A stretch of 64,000 nucleotides of DNA from Amoebidium appalachense. Lineage: Eukaryota > Ichthyosporea. Both the position numbers and the translations under genes were made by a program. Of the stretch, positions 59,185 through 64,000 are shown piece by piece. Each line of letters begins with the position of its first letter. Position 1 is the stretch's first letter. The notes beneath the pieces were generated by a model. It saw nothing but the letters and a program-made list of their open reading frames with translations. It was not told the DNA's origin and did no database searches. The DNA is taken from the NCBI GenBank assembly GCA_963693365.1, contig CAVNZM010000003.1, positions 3,472,001-3,536,000 of the forward strand. Reading direction: 5' to 3'.

Positions 59185-61024
59185 AGGGGGGGGCTAGTGA
59201 GAGACGGGGGGGGGAGGGGGGTAAGGGGGGGGAGAGTGAGCAGAAAAGAATAGAGGCTGTGTATGTTGATGTGTCTTCTTGGGCTCCGGGGTTGCTTGCT
59301 TATAAGTGTCGGGCAGGGGGGGGGGAGGTATTTGTCGGTATCTGAGGTCGGGACCGAGTCTCATGGCTCGGCCCCTGCCTTAGCACCTACGGCTTTGATC
59401 TTAGCTCAGGAAGAAGATGTGTTGATTGGTCTGGTTAAGAATTATTTAAAGGGGCCGGTTGATTCGATTAAATTTAAAATTAAAGGCAGATGATTAAGGT
59501 AGCTAAGTTTGCAAAAATGTGTCAGGTAGAGCAGGATTTAGTTTATCATTGTTCTGGGCCAGACGGACACCGAGTTTGGGTCCCGACGGCACTTGTGCCC
59601 GAGGTTTTGCATATGGTGCATGAGCATCCCATGGCTGGTCATTTCAAAGTGTAAACAGGACTTTGCTTCGTGTTAATCGTTCATATTATTGGCCGGGTAT
59701 GAGTAGGGAGGTGAGGGATTATGTATTGTCATGCATGCATTGTCAGGAGAGGAATGAGAGTCCCCACTCTCGTTCCCGCCCGTCGTTTATTAGGGATTTT
59801 AATGTTCGTATGTTTGAACGGTAGCAGTAGATGTGGTTGGTCCTTTTAATTCTACGGTTGAGGGTAACACTGTTCTCGTTACCGTGACCGACGTGGCCAC
59901 TCGTTGGGTTGAAGTTTTTCCTCTTCCCACTGCTAATGCCGTTTTGTTTGCTCGTATTTTTGTGGACGAAATTTGTCTTAGGTTTGGTTGTCCTCGTGTT
60001 TTGTTAACGGATAGGAGCTAGTGTGTTTTCAAATCAGTTGGTTTCGGAGGTTTGTAAAATTTTAAGGGTAGCCCATATCACTACGTCTGCATATCACCCT
60101 CAAGTAAATGCCATCTCTGAACGTGTGCATGCAGTGTTTCAGAAGTCCTTTGGCAAAATGGTTGATGTGGAGGCTAATGATTGGGATCATATGTCTAGGT
60201 TTATTCCTCATTCGTATAATTCTACCCCTCATGCTGTGACTGGTTTCTCTCCGTTTTATTTGGTCTATGGGCAGGAGGCTATTAGTTTGTTAGATACGGC
60301 ACTTTTGCCGATGGGGGGGACTGACAGACTAACTTATCCCCACTGGACTGAGTTCCGGGAGCAGCTACTAACCCGGGCCCGGGCTGCACGTGACGCAGCT
60401 CTGGCCCGTACACAGCAGGCACATGTACAGGCACGTGCAGACGTGTCCACGCGTCCGTTACGTGAATTCGCCGAGGGTACTTTAGTTTTAATTAGGGATC
60501 ATACTAGGAAAAAGAGATATAAGCAGGAGCAAGAAGGTAAGGGTGAAGGTGAAGGTCTTCGTAAGTATGGTAAGAAGTGGTTGCCTCTTTTCATTGGTCC
60601 GTATAAAGTAGTGGCTAGGTTAGGTCCGACGGAATATAAGGCGCAGAGGTTAGATAATGAGAGTGATGTTAGGTATTATAATGTAGACGATATAAAGGAA
60701 TATTATGATAGGGCCCTTAGGATAAAACGGCCGAAGGGCCGTGGAGTGTTAGATGCATTCACACCCGACTACGACGGGTCGATGGATGTATCGGAGGCTG
60801 CCGTAGATAAAATTATCGATAAAAGGGTCATCGAAGGTAAGGAAGCTTAAGGTAAGGTAAATTATTATTTAATTCGTTTTGAGGGAGGTTATCAGGAGGA
60901 TCAGTGGTTGCCTGAGTTTCATTTGGATTGCTCGTTTTCTATTCGTGCTTATGAGGCTAGGTTAGTGCAGAGGGAGTTGCCTAGTGCTCCCTCTAAGGCC
61001 GAAGAGACTTATTCCTCAATTTAA
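59185..61024 (+). pseudogene. Ty3/gypsy integrase and chromodomain (right part of the split element)
   Basis: The element resumes after the copia target duplication. It reads LILAQEEDVLIGLVKNYL, then the integrase zinc-binding part (LHMVHEHPMAGHF, CMHCQERN), the core (VDVVGPF, LLTDR, AISERVH), a GPY/F-like part (LFIGPYKVVARLG, about 60590-60625) and a chromodomain-like end (YYLIRFEGGYQEDQWLPE, about 60860-60915). Stops or shifts occur at about 59490, 59652, 59822 and 60018, and a TAA at 60848 splits the chromodomain. The longest open part is 60023-60850. Domain order marks a chromovirus; it is dead. Expanded G runs occur inside coding sequence at 59186-59240 and 61055-61120. Confidence 0.82.
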
Positions 61025-61333
61025 TCGTGGTGGGAAAAAGTCGGTGAGAGAGGGGGCCGGGGGGGGAGTGATGCAAATACACGTAGACACACGGGGGGAG
61101 GGGGGGAGGGGGGGGGGGGAGACCGAGGAGGAGTGTGAACGTAGTCGTGGGAATTTAATTTATTATCATAGGTGTCTCCGTAGGTATCAAGCTTATGGTG
61201 TAGATTAATTTATTATTTTCTTCGCAATTTATTTAATTTTTGGGAGACTGATTAGTCTGTCTTTTTAGCGGGTGTTAGGTGTAATGTGACTGAGGTGGGA
61301 CTCAGCTTTTCCGGGGGCCGGGGGGGGGGGAGT
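61025..61333 (+). other. End of gypsy coding region and purine-rich tract
   Basis: G-rich sequence, a short frame ending YQAYGVD at 61205, and a purine tract gggggccggggggggggag at about 61313-61332, which could be the gypsy polypurine tract. Confidence 0.35.
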
Positions 61334-61932
61334 TTGTACAGAGTTGACATATACTAATCCGTCTCAGCAGATCATCCTAAGTCTACGATCAAGATCGGGG
61401 GGGGGGGGGGGGGGGGGGGGGGGTCCACAGATCATCAAGATCAAGTCCGGGGCCTCAAGATAGATAACAGCTGCGGGCATCTTGTCTCTGCCAAATGTAT
61501 GTATATACATATTGTAGTACAGGAAAGAGTAGAGGGTGGGGAGGGGGGGAGATAGTATGAAATGTAGATTTAGACTCTGCGGTGCCACTAGGGGAAGGGA
61601 GAGGGGAGAGACTAAGATATTTATATTAGTGTGAGCCAATAGACTTAGCTCGTGCAGGCGCACGATAGAGTTCCTTAGATCGGAATGTAGTGATCGAGTG
61701 GAACACCTAGGTGTATGGCACCATCCAGTAGTATTGCCCACTAATCGGAATGTATGGAATGTGGCATCGTAGGGGGGCCAAGTGATGATGATCTCTGAGG
61801 GCACGGCCTTGATGGCCGCAGTAGTGTGACTTAGCTTGATTCCGTACGGATCTCAGGTTGCCCGTCGGAGCCTGGCCTGTAATAAACTTTACCGTTTTTT
61901 CGTACACGTTTGTTCCTTTCCGTGTGTGTACA
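61334..61932 (+). repeat. Possible 3' LTR of the gypsy element
   Basis: Directly after the purine tract the sequence starts TGTACA and about 600 bp on ends TGTACA (self-inverted ends). An AATAAA lies at about 61881 and a poly-G at 61400-61423. No 5' counterpart lies in the window, so this stays a guess. Confidence 0.3.
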
Positions 61933-62462
61933 CTTAGAAGAGTGCCGCGTCTCTTAATACATACACGTTAGGATACGACACCAACTGACTGTGCCTGTGT
62001 ATGAAGCTCCCGTGTGCAGGGAGTTGTCACGTAATGGTAGCAACACGTGTCCCCCACCACGCACGTGCATGCTTATTGTGTAGCCTACGTGTCCGCTATT
62101 CCATCGCATGTGTAGCCTGACAAGGTCTCTACTACGCTTTGCAAGAAGTCTTCCACCAGTGATGCATATACCTTTTTCCAAGTATGTAGTTCAGTGAAGT
62201 TGAACGAACTTTGAAATTCACCCACCTTTAAGTTACACTTACCTTGTAATAGTATATGTATATATTATACCAAAATAACTTCTACATTGTTAAGTTTAAA
62301 TGAGTCAATAGATAGCAATCACGTACTAAGGCTACTAAGGGTTTGGAGTCTGTCGATGTTGTAACACTGAAAATGGCAAAAGCAAACATTGAGCCATAGT
62401 GCGAGGTCGTTGAACTTGACTACACAACGCACTTATTCCTCACAAAAACCACGAACCGTTGA
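61933..62462. other. Unassigned spacer
   Basis: Ordinary complexity, no repeats longer than a few units and no supported reading frame. Confidence 0.3.
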
Positions 62463-64000
62463 ATGCCAACAGTAACGGCGAGCACATCACAAGGTGCCGC
62501 TCCAACTCACGGCAAGCTGGCGGTGAAAACAAAAGCAAAGCCTCCGTCCAGGAAACAAACACGGATTATTAAACCGTCACGAATTCGAAGCGCAAGCGTA
62601 AGCGGCGCACGTTCGCGGAACTCGACCGTAGCCTCAAGTGTGAGATCGGAACATCATGCCACCGTATTTACGCAACCGCACACGCACTCACCTTGCATCA
62701 GCGGCTGAAGCACGTCAAGGAATGCACGGAGGCGCGCAAGCACTGGCAGGCGACGTTGGCGCGGGCATCGTCCGTGCAAGGGCCCAAACCGGGGAAAGTC
62801 GCGAAGAAGGGGAAGAAGCAGATGAAGTTTGCACCTTCAAAGACGGAGGCCCTCGGGGCTGGAGATTTGAAGAGAACGGGTTCGGCGGAGGAGCAGAAGG
62901 GGTCCTACGCCGGGAGGGAAAATAACGTCACGGTGCCTCCATTGGCCAGGGTTGTTAATAGCATCGCTGCAAAACGGGAGCGGGAGATTCGTCGCGATGA
63001 AGAAGTGGATACATACGACGTCTACGGCGGCACGGAACTCAACGAGGAATGGATCGGTGAGGATGGGGCCGTATGAAGCCAAGGGTTTTGAATTCTCTTC
63101 TCACTCTTCGGCGGCGACCATAAATTACGAGAGTACTTTCGGTCATGGATCACATCCGGAGTATCACGCAACCCAAGCTGGCACAGCCTACTATAATCGT
63201 GAAGTGTCTGGGCCAGACGGTGAGCCTGAGTTTCGTGCAGCGACGGCGTCACCCCGAAGAGCTAACCGGACACGTAGTGGGTCAACGTCAAGCACGGTTG
63301 CGTGTTTGAACGGCTCACGATCGAAACACACACTGCGATTTCAGCGATACGCACGTACTCAAGTCCTTCAGAGTCTGCAGGCCGTGCTCAGTATCCTCAC
63401 CCGTCGCAAGTATACAGAACAACAGCTTCTGGGGCCAAATTTCAAGATACGACGGAGCCGCATTTCCGTGCAGGATTTGGGCACGATGACTATTACACAC
63501 GCCTAGACTTTGAGAGAGCCAGCCCCCCGGGCCGCTCGGACAGTGAGCACGGCGAACAAAGCCCCCAGCTTGCAGCCGAGCACCACTGGGTGGAATCTGA
63601 CCGCAGCGAGAGGGGGGTGGGCTACGGTAGCTGGGACAGGCTCCATGAAACGAACCGGTTGGACACCCCCACTGCATCCGTCATGTCCCAATCACTGCCG
63701 GTTAAAACCCCCGCCGGAGAATACTCGGGTTTGACGGCGGCAAGCTATGTGCACAGACACATGAACACCAGCGTCAGGCGAGAATGTTCGGCAAACCCTT
63801 CGAATCATACACTGACGACACACTCTCCGTTTGTCGGCGCTTGCCCTCTGGTTCGTCACTGCATGCTGCCCGGAGCCCGTATGATGATACCCGCGAGCGC
63901 GAAACAGTCGCATATGACGGTCTCGGCAACTGGGGAGGCCTGCGGCAACCGGAGAGCGAGGTGTGGCGTCGGGCTGGCACATCTGCGCCTAACGACTCTA
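62463..64000 (+). pseudogene. Frame-shifting coding-like region with a C2H2-like motif, cut by the window edge
   Basis: Protein-like readings follow each other in changing frames. From ATG 62463 a Lys/Arg-rich start (KTKAKPPSRKQTRIIKPS). From about 62580 in another frame KRKRKRRTFAELD and a C-x5-C-x12-H-x4-H motif (CEIGTSC...LHQRLKH), open to TGA at 63076. Then GPYEAKGFEFSSHSSA in the first frame, then HDDYYTRLDFERASP and later KPFESYTDDTLSV in others. Frame changes fall near 62575, 63068, about 63280 and about 63770. GC content is higher than in the neighbouring spacer and simple repeats are absent. It may be a decayed gene, a gene with very short introns, or a stretch with base-call errors. 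The basic stretch and finger hint at a nuclear protein, with low confidence. Confidence 0.4.

Overview
The window is eukaryotic nuclear DNA. It has spliced genes with GT-AG introns, two LTR retrotransposons, a hAT-like MITE and tandem duplications. It is extraordinarily rich in simple repeats: poly-G/poly-C runs of 20-65 bases and (GT/CA)n, with some (CT/GA)n and (CTT)n. The genes are a bacterial-looking GH13 hydrolase broken by nine or more exons, a chloroquine-resistance-transporter-like (CRT-like) carrier and TFIIIA-style C2H2 zinc-finger proteins. Together with Ty1/copia and chromodomain Ty3/gypsy elements they suggest a protist or alga, but the sequence alone does not identify the species.

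Layout. 1-7717 (minus): a GH13 alpha-amylase-family gene, nine exons joined in frame, 3' end off the window. 8580-40140 (plus): a C2H2 zinc-finger family in five segmental units plus one partial copy. The copies at 20248, 31241 and 36532 are intact (444-465 aa). Those at 8580, 10383 and 23832 are frameshifted. 14295-18965 (minus): a second, 3'-truncated and frameshifted copy of the GH13 gene, so the head-to-head pair GH13/zinc finger was duplicated as a block. 28128-28747 (plus): two possible exons of an unknown gene. 41168-50559 (minus): a complete six-exon CRT-like transporter gene (562 aa). 51478-51890 (minus): possible last exons of an unknown gene. 52917-61024 (plus): a decayed Ty3/gypsy element with chromodomain, split by a very young Ty1/copia element (53307-59184; LTRs of equal length with no difference seen, TSD AGGGG). 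62463-64000 (plus): frame-shifting coding-like sequence with a zinc-finger-like motif, cut by the window edge.

The most unusual signal is how introns are built. Microsatellites run directly into splice sites: acceptors of the form (CA)nG and donors that are the start of (GT)n. Four exons of two unrelated genes are followed, inside the downstream intron, by tandem partly decayed copies of their own 3' end with the 5' splice site; two exons also have copies of their 5' end upstream. Several copies differ from the true exon mostly at synonymous positions. This looks like serial duplication of exon-intron boundaries that lengthens introns and leaves fossils of earlier exon states.

The GH13 and zinc-finger genes are divergent neighbours and may share a promoter. 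Otherwise no functional link between the genes is evident.
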